Part shown: positions 46,687 through 60,476 of the stretch, piece by piece
How positions within the stretch are numbered: the first letter of the stretch is position 1
Layout: every line of letters begins with the position of its first letter
Origin: Solicoccozyma terricola
Lineage: Eukaryota; Basidiomycota; Tremellomycetes; Filobasidiales; Piskurozymaceae
NCBI GenBank assembly: GCA_001600875.1
Contig: BCLD01000007.1
Span: 1 to 64,000 of the forward strand
Direction of reading: 5' to 3'
Length of the DNA: 64,000 nt
Position numbers and translations under genes: made by a program
The notes under the pieces: generated by a model
Database searches by the model: none
The model's input: only the letters and a program-made list of their open reading frames with translations
Told to the model about the DNA's origin: nothing

Positions 46687-49600
46687 TCAACAAGTGTCCT
46701 TTAATGAGTTCTTGGGGAATGTGTATCCTGCCGACTCCCACGTCGTCAGGTTGGCGCTGTGGAACGGAGCCGCCCACACATGTCAGTATCGAGGCATGCA
46801 TACATACGCATCACCGACGACCGCGACGGCCCCCACTCCGGTCACCACTCACTTGGCGTACACCTCTGGATGGTTTGCAATGTAGGCTGCAGTTGGATAG
46901 CCTGCATGGGATGTTCGTTCATCCAGATCAGACGACAGTCGCTCCATCTGCGCCTCCCACGATCAACTCACCCGCTGGATCACATCCGATCGAGCCAAAG
47001 TCCGTTCGTTGGTACACTCGCACGTACTCGACGTACATGTAGTTGGGGAATGTGAGCCCTTCAAAGTCGACGCTCTGGAAGTTGTTGGACATTCCTACAA
47101 GGCGTTGTTGGACAGGTCCTCAGAACAACAGCCTACACCAACGCCAATTCGACCGGGAGCCTCCCACTCACCAAAATTGATCACCATCGACATCGGCTCT
47201 TCCGATATGAGACGCTGGCCGACCTGCGTCCTTGGATTGGGCCCTACGGCACCAGCTTTCATCGTCCACGACTTGGTACCGCTCGAGACCCAAGTAACGT
47301 AGCCATTGCTCCGATCGGCAGGATTGCCATAATACTCGAACCCGTAGACACCGAAAGCACCACTCGTACCAGCGTAGTTGGCGGCCGGGATGTTGGTCAG
47401 ACTCGATACAGCTTGCTGGTAGAGACCACCGAGGTAGGTGTTGTAACTGGTTATCGCCGTATTGTACTGCACTGCGTATTGCGACGCATTATTGAACTGG
47501 TAGTAGTCGTCATACGGCGCAAATTGTGCCGATTGAGAGACAACTCCGATCGAGTTCTCGACATCGATCTGCGCTTCCAGAACGTCGATCTCGGGCACCC
47601 CTCGTCCCACCCCAGTGTTCGGTCCAGGATGATCCTCTCCCTTGCAAGTACAAGCCGACAACTTTTGCCCAGGGAGGTATGAAAGAATCCCGCCATTGGC
47701 ACCGGTCGTGAGCGCCGCGGTCGGTCCAGTACCAGCGATATTGGTCTGGTTCGGAAGCGTACCAATGTCACACGAATCGTACGAGTACGGCCAAGCGCCG
47801 TCCGTGCTGGCGCCATAGCCAGGGCGTCCCAGATTACCCATCGTCCAAACACCTGGCCAGAATCCGCCGATTCGGTTGTTGCCGGGAAGCGAGACGGCGA
47901 CTTGGGGGGGGGGGGGGGGCAACCACCGCGGTAAGCCGACCGAAAACCCCATCTCAATCAATGCCCCAACCTGCAACACTCACCCTCGATATACGCCGAC
48001 TGCGAGAAACACAACTTGTTCCAGCTCTGAAGCATCCCAGACTTGAAATTCAGGTCATGAATTGGTTCTTGGGTCATCGTGATGACTAGCTTGCCGTTGG
48101 CGGTTGTGACAGCACCGGGGTCATACCACTCAAAGTCTCCAGTCGGCCAGTAATGCAAGTCGACAGCTTCCCAGTATGGATCGTCACCTTCGTAGAAAGT
48201 GCGGCCGTCCTTTTCAAACTCGTCGCTGAAAATGAGCTGATACTCGTTGCCGTCAAAGCCAGTTCGCGTCATCACGTTGCTCGGCGTGTCGGGATCGATG
48301 AGTTTGGGGAAATTTCCAACGTCGGGGACCTGACCACTTCCGTTGATGCCACCCAAGTTGAAGCCCGGTGTGGCGGAACCGTTCGACTTGAAAGCTCCGG
48401 TGTAATACGAGATGATGGGGTAGCCGGCGAAGAGGGTGATGAGCGCACCGATGAGGACGACGACTGTCATGACGTTGATCCAACCACGTCCAGAGAAAAA
48501 GGTAAAATCATCACGGTCTTGTCCCTTTGGGTCGGGAGTGTGCAGCGCGTCATCCATGTCCTCCTTATTATCCCACATCAGCATGGTGGTTGTCCCTTGC
48601 ATGGGTGCTTGTTGGTTGGTGGCCGGCATCGAAGACGAGTTTTTTAAGCCGCTGCCTGCTTGGCCAGCGGCAGCGACGACGCTGGGTTTGGCGTACGAGT
48701 CGTAGGATGCCTCAGAGATGTTGGAAGAGAATCGGTTGGCAGGAGGCACTTGTGGACCTTGCCGTGCGAGGAGAGGTTCCTGGGAGTGTGCGGAGGGTAG
48801 TGCAGTGCTTTGGTACTGTGGGAGAAGAGGGGGGGAGGGGGAAGGTGTGAGTTGGAAGGCATGTCGGAAGGGAGGGTTTCTTTTCTGGACACGAAATCTC
48901 GTCGTCACTCACGGCATACGGCCCAAACCCTGCTCCCAACTCTCCTCTTTGCACGCCGCCTTCCTCACCTCCTAGCAACCTAGCATGACCTGCGGCGCTA
49001 CCACTCGAGCTCGTTTCACCACTTCCCGTACGTGTAATCACCGACTGTCGCTGGGAGTTTCCTTGAGGATATGCTGCAAGCGTAGGTGGTGAGGAGTATG
49101 GAGCTGACATGGTGTTGTATGGATTAAGCGGAGCGATGGAGGAGACCGAGTCCGAGTTGCGGTCGTGTTGTTGGAGTAGCCTGGGTGAAGACGAGGGAGA
49201 GTCACTGTGGGGGGTTGGGTCGAGAGAAAGTTAGTTGGTTGCAGACGAAGGGACGCGGTCGGGAGTTCGCTGCTTGCTATCCGAGGAAGAATTTGCGGAA
49301 GATGATTCAACAAAACTACCGGCCAGCAGCAGGATACCCCCTTTGACGACTGTCGATCGAAGTAAGGCCCTGTCGCGCAGCGACAGTCCATTCGGGTATG
49401 GCCCACGATTCGTCCCGTCCGTCTCGTCTGGCTGACCGATATCATCATCCTCGATCGAACAACGCGACGATGATGGGACGTCGGGACTTGTCATCTTGGT
49501 GCGAATGATTGTCTTTGCACACCATCATGACACCAGTCCGAACGTCCTGGATGATTAATACGCATGATGTCTACAGTCGCCGACCACGCTGTCTTTGTCT

Positions 49601-49886
49601 CCGAGGACCACACGTCTCGGTTCTCTGCCGATGATCTCGGCTGACATCACGCTCAACACTAGATGCCCCACACTCCCACTCACGTCGGTAACCCTTGATA
49701 TCTCGCTCCGATACTATTGTTGACAACACCCCTTTGCGGTTGTGGACTGGCGATGAGTGGATCGCTGAACGGATTCCGAGAGGAAGCGGATTGTGGCCGG
49801 GACTGTGACTGTGACTGGGACTGGGACGGGGGGGAGGACGAGTTGTAAGGTGATTGTCGATCTTGGTGGTTGATGGTATTGGACAT
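46687..49886 (-). CDS. Kre6/Skn1-type beta-glucan synthesis-associated protein (GH16)
   Basis: Start [11 protein letters not shown] at 49886, first exon 49886-49684, then a long first intron (49683-49205) and an exon from 49204 that reads [15 protein letters not shown] in frame. An ATG at 49110 would give a shorter protein but would lose this Ser-rich cytosolic tail. A single transmembrane segment ([20 protein letters not shown]) makes it a type II membrane protein. The lumenal GH16 domain has [29 protein letters not shown], and EIDVLEAQ carrying the catalytic acids. It ends with [15 protein letters not shown] and a stop at 46687. Kre6 and Skn1 are needed for beta-1,6-glucan in the cell wall and act in the secretory pathway. 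An intron within the GH16 domain has a 16-nt poly-C run (47904-47919, read as G on the plus strand). Confidence 0.92.
47904..47919 (+). repeat. 16-G run (sense poly-C in Kre6/Skn1 intron)
   Basis: Ends two bases before the acceptor of the intron interrupting YIE|VAVSLPG. Confidence 0.85.
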
Positions 49887-50729
49887 GAACGTGGTTTGTT
49901 AAGCCGCCTGGGGTGACGTTGAGGAGGGGGGAAGAATGTTCCGGGGTTGGGGGGTGGGGGATTGCTCGACCTCCTGTTCAGGTCGATCTTGTTGAGGAGA
50001 TGTGTGGTCGTGTTGACAGGGAGAGAAGGAGATGGAGGAGGGGAAGCGAAGGCGGAGGAAGGGAGTGTTGCTTCCACGATACTATCGTGTTTATGTCGGG
50101 GGAATGAGTATACTAGGGAAGATGTAGTGCGGGCGGTGTATGTGGATGACTTGCTGGCTGTCGATGCGATGCGATGCTTTGCTTTGCTTTGGCTTCAGAC
50201 GACCCGAAGATGATGTCCAGGAAGGGGAGTCTTGTTTATCTGTTCGCGGATGGTGAGGTGGGAGGTGGTGTGGCCTTGAAGGAACCCCGTTGCCAGTGGG
50301 TGACGATGGGGATGTGTACCGTCCGTCCACTGTGCCGACTGTCTCTGTCTCTGCCACACTCTCACTCTGACGAGAGACTGAGCTTTGGATGATGTTGAGC
50401 TGGACGATGCTGGACGATGGTGGTCACGATGGGTTTGTGTTTATTTTGCTGAGAGCGAGCGGGCACCGGGAGCAGCGGTAGGGGCTGGTCAAGGCGAGGC
50501 AGGGAGCGGCCAGGGTGTGCGGGGACGGCACGCAGGTCGGCGGGTAGCCAGACGAATGGCGGAGCTGGTGGTGTGGACCAGGACAGCGATGGTCTGAGTG
50601 ATACTACTACCTCACTCTGTCATCCAATCCATTCCCGTCGTCACCACCGCCGCACAGCCTTCCTGGGCCCGGAGACGACGTATGGGAAAAGGAGGGAAAA
50701 GGGGGCAAATATTTTCTCACGGTGGGAGT

Positions 50730-50760
<31 letters not shown>

Positions 50761-50838
50761 CGAATGAATGATGATGACGTCATCGAGTTAGTCACCCGAG
50801 ACACCCAACCCAACCCAACCGACAGCGCATCTCTTCTC
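49887..50838. promoter_or_regulatory. Divergent intergenic region of Kre6/Skn1 and the methyltransferase
   Basis: About 950 bp. It contains a (GGTGGC)n microsatellite at 50732-50762 and, beside it, GATGACGTCATC at 50773-50784, about 60 bp before the methyltransferase start. Open frames here are low-complexity and not credible genes. Confidence 0.55.
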
Positions 50839-51183
50839 ATGTCCACCGAGAGTCAACTCCATCTCTCTCCCCCACACTTCCCAAACATGGGTCATCCAGG
50901 TGCATCTTGCATCACTGCACCTCTTCCAGCATCAACCACCGCCACCGCCACCACAACCACCAGCACTATCTCCTCCCTCAAGCAGAAGATCCAGGCCCAC
51001 TACGATGTATGCAGCAGCTATTACTATTCCCTCTGGGTAAGTCGTCGTCCGTGTTGCTTGTCCGGGTGCATGCAGGGCTCACACCACCCTGGATCCAACT
51101 ATCCCTGCAGGGTGAACATGTACATCAGTGAGCTCCAATTTGGGGTGAAGAAACGCTGTAGGAATCACAACGCCTGACGCCGC

Positions 51184-51229
<46 letters not shown>

Positions 51230-52198
51230 CCCTTTCCCCTCCCCCTCCTTCACAGCGGATACTTCACCTCGCCTTCCCAGACCAAGGAAGACGCCCAACG
51301 AGAGCTTATGACACTGCTTCTCTCGAGAGCAGGCATCGACAAACCTTCGTCACCCTCGTCCCAACCCATCCAAGTCCTTGATACCGGCTGCGGTCTCGGT
51401 GGAACGTCACGCTATCTCGCCAGGGAATATGGTTTCCAGATGACGGGTATCACCATCAGCTCTGAGCAGGTAAAGATGGCATATCAATTGAGCAGAGCAG
51501 ACGCTGCAAACTCTGCAGATGACACCGTCACGTACCCAAGCGGAGGGTCCGTCCGTTTCATCCAAATGGACGCCGAGACGATGGGCGACCGCTTCGAACG
51601 ACAACAATTCGACATTGTCTGGATCTGTGAAGCTCTCTCCCACTTCCCAGACAAACCACTGTTCTTCCGCAACGTGGCCAAGCTGCTGCGACCGGGCGGC
51701 AAGCTCGTCATGGCAGACTGGTTTCGCGCAGTCGACGTTCAAGTCGACTCGGACGTGTTTGTCAACGAGATTCGCCCGATCGAGGAGGGTATGCTGTTGC
51801 CGCCTCTGGGGACTATGAGCGGCTACACCGAGATGGCAGAACAGGCCGGGCTCCGGGCACTCGTATGCGAGACAGACGAACCAGCATCGGATCAAGGCCG
51901 AGGATGGATGGATATCTCCAACGAGGTCGCGAAAACCTGGTGCGTGTCTCGTCTTGACCGCCTGCGCGCATGCCCGCATGCCTTACCCCCAAGCCACTCA
52001 CAGCCACGACCTTCGTTTCACAGGGACATCTCCCTCCAGCTTGTCGCTTCACCGTCCCTGTGGGCATTTGCATTCTCCCAGGGTCGCGACTTTGTGTCCT
52101 TTCTTCGAGCTTTTCAAGCCATGCGTACAGGGTTTTCGACTGGCAGCTTTCGGTACGGCATCGCAGCTTTCAACAAGGGGACAGAGGAGCTGCAGTAG
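50839..52198 (+). CDS. SAM-dependent methyltransferase (gamma-tocopherol-/sterol-methyltransferase-like)
   Basis: Four exons (50839-51036, 51111-51127, 51256-51939, 52024-52198) sum to 357 residues. The 17-nt second exon restores YSLWGEHVHHGYF, a conserved block of this family. Motif I is VLDTGCGLGGTSRYLA, followed by GFQMTGITISSEQV, FIQMDAETM, FDIVWICEALSHF (motif II/post II) and LLRPGGKLVMADWF (motif III). The layout is that of plant and fungal tocopherol/sterol C-methyltransferase-like enzymes, but the substrate cannot be told. The intron before exon 3 contains a run of 42 C. Start chosen as MSTESQ; MGHPG 48 bases later is an alternative. Confidence 0.85.
51111..51127 (+). other. 17-nt microexon of the methyltransferase
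   Basis: Flanked by a CCCTGCAG acceptor and a GTGAGC donor. It supplies GEHVHH, without which the conserved LWGEHxHHG block and the frame are lost. Confidence 0.8.
51185..51226 (+). repeat. 42-C run in methyltransferase intron
   Basis: Longest homopolymer in the window. It lies between a CTGAC branch-like site and the CACAG acceptor at 51255. Confidence 0.92.
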
Positions 52199-52559
52199 GG
52201 GACCCAGAGGTAGGAATTTCGGAAACTTGTCCTGCCTGGAATCGCTTGGAAATCGTCTATAAAACGCCAAGGTGTGGATGTAACCCACAATAGACGCTTA
52301 TCAGATAAAAGGTTACATGGGAACCCAGTGCCCAGTCGACGAGATGGTACACATCCCAGCGTCCCAGCGTTGCACTGATCCCAGAGAATATTCCATCCAC
52401 ATCGTCATATCTTACGTAATCCGAATGTTTCCCGATCGATCAAACGGGCCACAAGTGTACAAACAGGAATTCACTGTCAAGTCGTACTAACTGATTCATG
52501 TCATTGCAAGTATACCATTCGTAGACAAGGTATGTGTGTCCTCCTGAAGACACGCAGGG
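52199..52559. other. Short intergenic region
   Basis: 361 bp on the plus strand between the methyltransferase stop and the membrane protein start. Nothing recognisable was seen. Confidence 0.5.
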
Positions 52560-53204
52560 ATGGTCTCCCTCTACGCCTGGACGCTTAGACACGATATCCT
52601 GCGCAGCAGAGTTGACCCTCTACGCGAACTGGCGATGGGGACCGCAATGGAGATGGTCTCGACTCTACCTGCAATCGACATTACCAGCATATGCTACCGC
52701 ATACTTCCACTGGTTCCCCTCATCACGGCCAGCAACGCCGTTGCCATCTCTGCCGAATGGTACTGCCACGTCGAGCCCCTCACCACACTCACCAATCCAA
52801 TCTCCGCCAGGACGCTCAGCGAGATCTTCCGACGTAGCTACCTCAACGGCGCCTGGACATTCCTCGCCAACCTTTTGACGTCCATCTTCTCGTCTACATG
52901 CATGTGGTATCTCCTTCAGGACGATCTCCACTCCGCAAGCTCCCTCCAACGCAGCCTTTACGGCTACACTGCATTGTTCGGAATCCTCCACATCTTCCCA
53001 TTCAGCGCCATAATCGTTCGCTTTGTTGCTCAAGCCTGTGACGGAAAGCAACGTAGCAAGGATGAGAGGGAGATCCAGTCAGCACTATCAAGCTGGCTAA
53101 AGGTCAACCGTGTACGCATATGCACCGACGTGCTTGCGGCTGGTTGTGCATTGGCGGCCGTGGTAGTGCAGCCGGGGGCTGGGGTTTACACACGGAGTGA
53201 ATAG
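52560..53204 (+). CDS. Small membrane protein of unknown function
   Basis: One uninterrupted frame of 214 residues. Hydrophobic stretches at about residues 50-67 (ICYRILPLVPLITASNAV), 98-116 (FLANLLTSIFSSTCMWYLL), 132-152 (GYTALFGILHIFPFSAIIVRF) and 186-204 (DVLAAGCALAAVVVQPGAG) suggest four membrane helices. Size and helix number recall DUF1772/anthrone-oxygenase-like proteins, but their conserved residues are not evident. The start could be the ATG at about 52638 (MGTAMEMV), which would shorten the N-terminus. Absence of introns is unusual for this window, so the model is tentative. Confidence 0.55.
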   Translation: MVSLYAWTLRHDILRSRVDPLRELAMGTAMEMVSTLPAIDITSICYRILPLVPLITASNAVAISAEWYCHVEPLTTLTNPISARTLSEIFRRSYLNGAWTFLANLLTSIFSSTCMWYLLQDDLHSASSLQRSLYGYTALFGILHIFPFSAIIVRFVAQACDGKQRSKDEREIQSALSSWLKVNRVRICTDVLAAGCALAAVVVQPGAGVYTRSE

Positions 53205-53532
53205 ATAGATCAACGCTCGCCTTTTCTTTTGTATGCTGGTGGTCATAGAGTATAGAGACCCAATGATCGAATGGTGACCGACCCCATGGGAGAGGATTGA
53301 TAGTTGCTTGCGAGACGACGCTACCCTTCTACGGTCATGACCGATATCGGCATTCATCCATCTCCACGTCCCTCTTCCCTCCACCGACGTACAACCTATC
53401 TTCGCCTGAGATCCGCCGGCACTCATGCACCATGCAATAGATAAGATGTGGTCCATATTACAGTGCAGCATGCTTGCTCACTAACGCTGCACCACATCGA
53501 TAGACTCCTGCAACGCCGGATCATCCGACACC
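53205..53532. other. Short intergenic region upstream of the alpha-glucosidase
   Basis: 328 bp with no recognisable gene. No clear TATA box. Confidence 0.5.
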
Positions 53533-56197
<2,665 letters not shown>

Positions 56198-57387
56198 TGG
56201 AGATCGTAAAATGAAGTCCGAGATGCGCAACATTTGCCGTAATCATGACGTGGTGGCTGCGATGAGGCTTCCAGGAAGGCATAATTTTGTTGTCCTGGTA
56301 GCAAAACAGTATAGTATCTACCAGATTTGAAACAGAAACTTCGACGCGTATTGAACATGATCAGAAACGATGCGACTTGTGGACAATATTCAGCTAAGGA
56401 AACACTAGAAAACATTCCCAATATGGCAAATTAAATATGTCGTTCTGCAAGAGCACAAAAGCTACGAACACTGAAGGATATTTGCTAAAGGACCCTTGGG
56501 CTTCATTCGAGAACATTCAAGAAACACATGCGTTGTGCCATACAATTGAGGTGGCAAATGGTTTCTCCGTTGGAATTCGCTTGCGATGCCATCCTTCCTA
56601 CATGTATCGTGTCGGTGGCGTCTTGATTTCTCATCCGCCAATCGGATGATAGATGGCGAGGTCTGCGGTCCTCCTTACTTACCTGAAAGACACTGCGTGG
56701 GATGTAGTGTGGTAAGATTAACCAATGCTAAAACGAATGAACGTTGGGATCGGACGGCATCAGTTGCTGGGTTAATTGATGGCAACTCAAGGTGATTAGC
56801 ACAGAATAGCAACAAGAGATAACATAACGCACTGAAGTTGCACAGAAATCCATCTCCAAGCGTACAAGGGTATGTAGAGTGGATTTCATGCAGAATGAAC
56901 AACGAGTGGCAATAAAGCCTGAGGAACAGTAAGGTACACCTTGTCTGCATTAATTATCATTGTTGGCCTGCCAAGGCGGTCTCGCACCACATACCTATTG
57001 AATACCTAATACTAATCAACCAAACAGTCCTTCAATGAACGAACAATTTTTCATACTGGCCAGCTCAAACTGTTGCCTGTGACTTTGTGTTTTCTCTGCT
57101 CTTGTCTCGAAAGTATATTATATAAGACTAGCAAAAGAAAAACTGTTCTGGCGGCTCTTATCTTTACGGTCCTCTCCCTCGGTGCAGTAAATCATTGCTG
57201 GTCTAAATTCTCCTTGACTGCTCTTGGTGTGCGTGCCCACTCTTGCCTTATACTTGTAGCATACTTGTACCGTCGATACCTGATCATCACCCAAGGACTA
57301 GAGTGTCATTCCAATTTTCAGTTGTGATGTGGCAATTAGGTTCATACCACGACTTGCTAGCTTGTCTTGCCAATTGTTGTAGTTGTA

Positions 57388-57724
57388 GCAAGGAATCGCC
57401 TGATCAGGTGGGAAAAACAACAGTTGACTTGACGGCAACTAACAGTGAAGAAGTCCTGAGGGATGTCAACTATGATATCTTTTGGTGAAGGGAAAGGTGT
57501 TACGACCGGACCTGAGAAGTGCCAAGGTATGGTGTGCAAGCACACAGGATGTGGTCGAGAGGAATTGCAGAATGGATGGTGATGGGGCCTAGTCTGGTTG
57601 CCAACTCACTGACTTGCAGCAAGGAATCACTTGACGAAGGTGAAGGAGTAGATGGATGGGAGCTCAGTTAGGACTGAGCTTGATTGGCTAGTAACATATG
57701 ATATCTTTTGGTGAAGAGAAAGGT
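57388..57724 (+). repeat. Diverged tandem duplication, about 230-bp period
   Basis: Two landmarks repeat with nearly the same spacing: GCAAGGAATC at 57388 and 57619 (231 bp), and a 27-bp block beginning ATGATATCTTTTGGTGAAG at 57472 and 57698 (226 bp). The sequence between landmarks has diverged strongly. The MITE-like copy sits at the junction. Confidence 0.65.
57499..57599 (+). mobile_element. Second copy of the MITE-like element
   Basis: Shares the GTTACGACCGGACC start, the GTGGTCGAGAGGAATTGC core and the CCTAGTCTGGTT end with the unit at 587-697, at roughly 80% identity. Its right terminus is degraded. Confidence 0.6.
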
Positions 57725-60212
57725 AAAATTAAAGAAAATGGTTTCTTCTACCTTCTACATGTATTTCTGAGAAGGGTGTTGAGTCAACCAAGGTGTGCGG
57801 TTGGTGCGGTTGGTGCGGTATGTTTGTGTTGTGTTGCGGTACTGCATTAGCAGGATCTTAACACGTTTCTCGCGTATATCGCAGCGGCTGTTCAGTTTCT
57901 GAACTGGATTCTCGCCGAAGATGGCAAGTTTATGTCCTGCTGGCTCTAGCCCGTGTAAAACGGCATAACAAGAAAGCTGGTCACTTTGTACATTTTTCGA
58001 CTAAATGCTCTGATCGTTGGCGACCTCGTCACTGGCCACGAGGAAGTTTTTTTTTTCCCGGTTTCGAAGAGATGCCTGTCTGGCGTTTAGGAAGATAATC
58101 ATATCGTGGCGGCGGACACAATTTCGACAAAAATGTTCTTTGTATACTTGCGGACCCCAATTCAAATTCAGGATCCCTTCAGTTGAAGACATTCCATTAT
58201 CCCTTCTAAAATGGATTCTGTATCAAGTTGCCAAGTTGTTGCCCCTCACGGATCGCCTCCTATCCGTCTCACCTGTCCGGGCGAAGAGCTCTCGGAGGCA
58301 CAATAGTAAAGCAACACCCCGAAAAAGTCTCAATCACGAACGTAGCATGCAATTTTCCTGTGTCACATTCACAGGTCTCCACGGAATTCAAATACCTGAA
58401 AAGAGGTGATGAGAATTACCCACAGGCAGCCTTGGATCCGGGCATCCAGGTTCACATGGAGTCTGATGAGGACGACAATCTAAGCCCCCATAAAAGTAGT
58501 ACATTTGAACAGATGTGAAGGATTCGCATAAGAACTGGCTCTGCCACGCAACAGATTACGGCAAGAATTGGGTGAGATCACGAAATCATTTGCGGAGATG
58601 GTCCAAGATCTAAAACCCAAACGGGGTGGATCAAATCAGCCCAGCGATATTGTCTGCAACCTCAATGGGGAGGGGGAGAGCGGCTGTAAATCCAAAGATA
58701 GCCGTCAGATAAAAATGCACAAAGGATTGATGGAACTTGGAATTACGCTGGTGGTCTGTAGGTCGGACTCTGTTAAACGGAGTGTGGTTGTATACTCTGA
58801 AAAACTTACACACCTGTACATGAAATAGGTTTCTGAACCGCTCCAGCAAACACGACTGACTGGGCGTTGGGAATTGATCGAAATAGAGTTGTTTCTAGTC
58901 CTCAACGATTTGTTAAGTTTGTTTGTGCTCTAAAGGCTGTTCCTCGTGTCAATTCAAGGGCGTGTGAATCAAAGAACAACGACCGAATTTGCGCACAGCT
59001 GGCTGGCTTTGTCAGATTAACGGCATGAACAAGACAGCAAATTTATTATACGCCTTTTATGATCTCATGCTGTTGCAAGCAGCCGACTGACTCCTTGCCA
59101 ACTTCTTCGCTGGGTACACATTTCTCAATCCTATATCCTTACTTCTTACTGCCCAGCCGAAATGTCTGGTCGATTATGCGAAGATTATATGATCTTCTCG
59201 TCTTTTTCCTGCGGCCAAATGACGCTGGAATAAGTTTGCATTGGACCTGTGATCCATATCGTTGTAGAACTTTGGGTGGTATGTACGCGACTACTTGAGG
59301 TTGATAAACGATGTTGAAGGGGTGATTCGGTTTATTTTCCGGTCTACTACGTCAGCTGCTGCTACCTTTTCCGACATCGAGGGAGTCTGCGAGGGATTTC
59401 GATATCTCATATGACAAGACGCGAATCTGCCAGTTCCCCCGAAAAGCGAAGAGCAGCTGTCCAAGCATGCGCTTGGGCATCGAGTCACAGCTAGAAGCAG
59501 TCAGAGCACCATACCCCACCTAGTCTGACCCCTGTGAGACTAGTAACTGGCCCTGGCAGATCCTGGGATTGCCCAATACATGATGTAGCCAGCAACCGCT
59601 TGTATCGCGCTCACCTGATTCCGACAACATGAGGCTAGTCCAATCCCACATCCCAAGAGCAGCACGGCTTTGACAGAATATGGGGGAAGTATTCCAGCTG
59701 GTCTGACATTGCAAAAAAGAACCCTGCTAAGTGGAAATGAGACCACCTGATGGTTGTAATCATCTCTTGATGTCCAATGGAACACAGCGTGTTGTGCACG
59801 TCTTGGGTTTGGTATTGGAGCCCCGCCCCAAGAATGGACAGGTCAGCAGTCCGTTCGTTCTTCACACTAGCTTCTGATCTTGCGTTGGGGTACAAGCTGG
59901 TATCCAGTTTAAAATTATGAACAAAAGTTGAGGTATGTAGCAAGTATGTGTGGGGCCGTTGTTTGATTAGAAATGACTCCAGTCTGACAATCCAGACTCC
60001 CTGCCTGCACTGTCCACCAATCAGCACGGCATTAATGGGAAGAACAGCACCGCGCAGTGACACTTTACTTGAGGAGGAGTTACAGTCCTCCTCTGCAGAA
60101 ACTTGGCGGCATGGATGACAGTTGAAACAGCCAGTTGAGATGGGAGAGGAGTAATCAGGGAGCCATGGCAAACCTTTACTCAGGCGATTGGACAGTGATT
60201 CGCCACCCGCGG

Positions 60213-60221
60213 CACGTGATT
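60213..60221. promoter_or_regulatory. CACGTGATT upstream of ARB1
   Basis: About 260 bp before the start codon. The same 9-mer is in the PUF6 promoter. Confidence 0.45.
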
Positions 60222-60476
60222 CGGTTGGCGCTGCTTCAAAAATATTGGGTCAAGGTCCTCCCTCCCCAGCATCCACCAGTCGTCCTCGCCACCGTCGACG
60301 TCAGTTTTACATACAACATCGTCCACTCACAGACCAACATATCCTCGGGAACATCATCCTCTGACCTTCCCACCGACACGGCCACGCAAACTTGCAGCGT
60401 TTAACGACCAGGAAAGCTTCTACAGCACGCACACCAACCCATTTATTTTATCCCGCTCACTACACCACACACCACC

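Larger units (their letters stand above)
56198..60476. other. Gene-poor, AT-richer region
   Basis: About 4.3 kb without a supported gene. Open frames are short and have no family match. It includes a diverged tandem duplication (57388-57724) and a second copy of the left-end MITE (57499-57599). A minus-strand frame at 59635-60171 is slightly reminiscent of an MFS fragment but too weak to call. The last 260 bp hold the ARB1 promoter with CACGTG at 60213-60218. Confidence 0.6.

Noticed and set aside
49231..49494. Minus-strand frame of 87 codons upstream of Kre6/Skn1 as an additional gene or exon
   Set aside because: Splicing directly from 49684 to 49204 gives a continuous Ser-rich tail in frame. 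The frame has no family match and is inside that intron.
50722..50838. N-terminal extension of the methyltransferase starting in the GGTGGC microsatellite
   Set aside because: It would encode a (Trp-Arg)n stretch from the microsatellite and overlap the CRE-like promoter motif. The ATG at 50839 is more plausible.
59635..60171. 178-codon minus-strand frame as a remnant of an MFS drug transporter
   Set aside because: Only a weak resemblance in one helix-like stretch (LGAGLQYQTQD); no signature motif, and neighbouring frames do not extend it convincingly.
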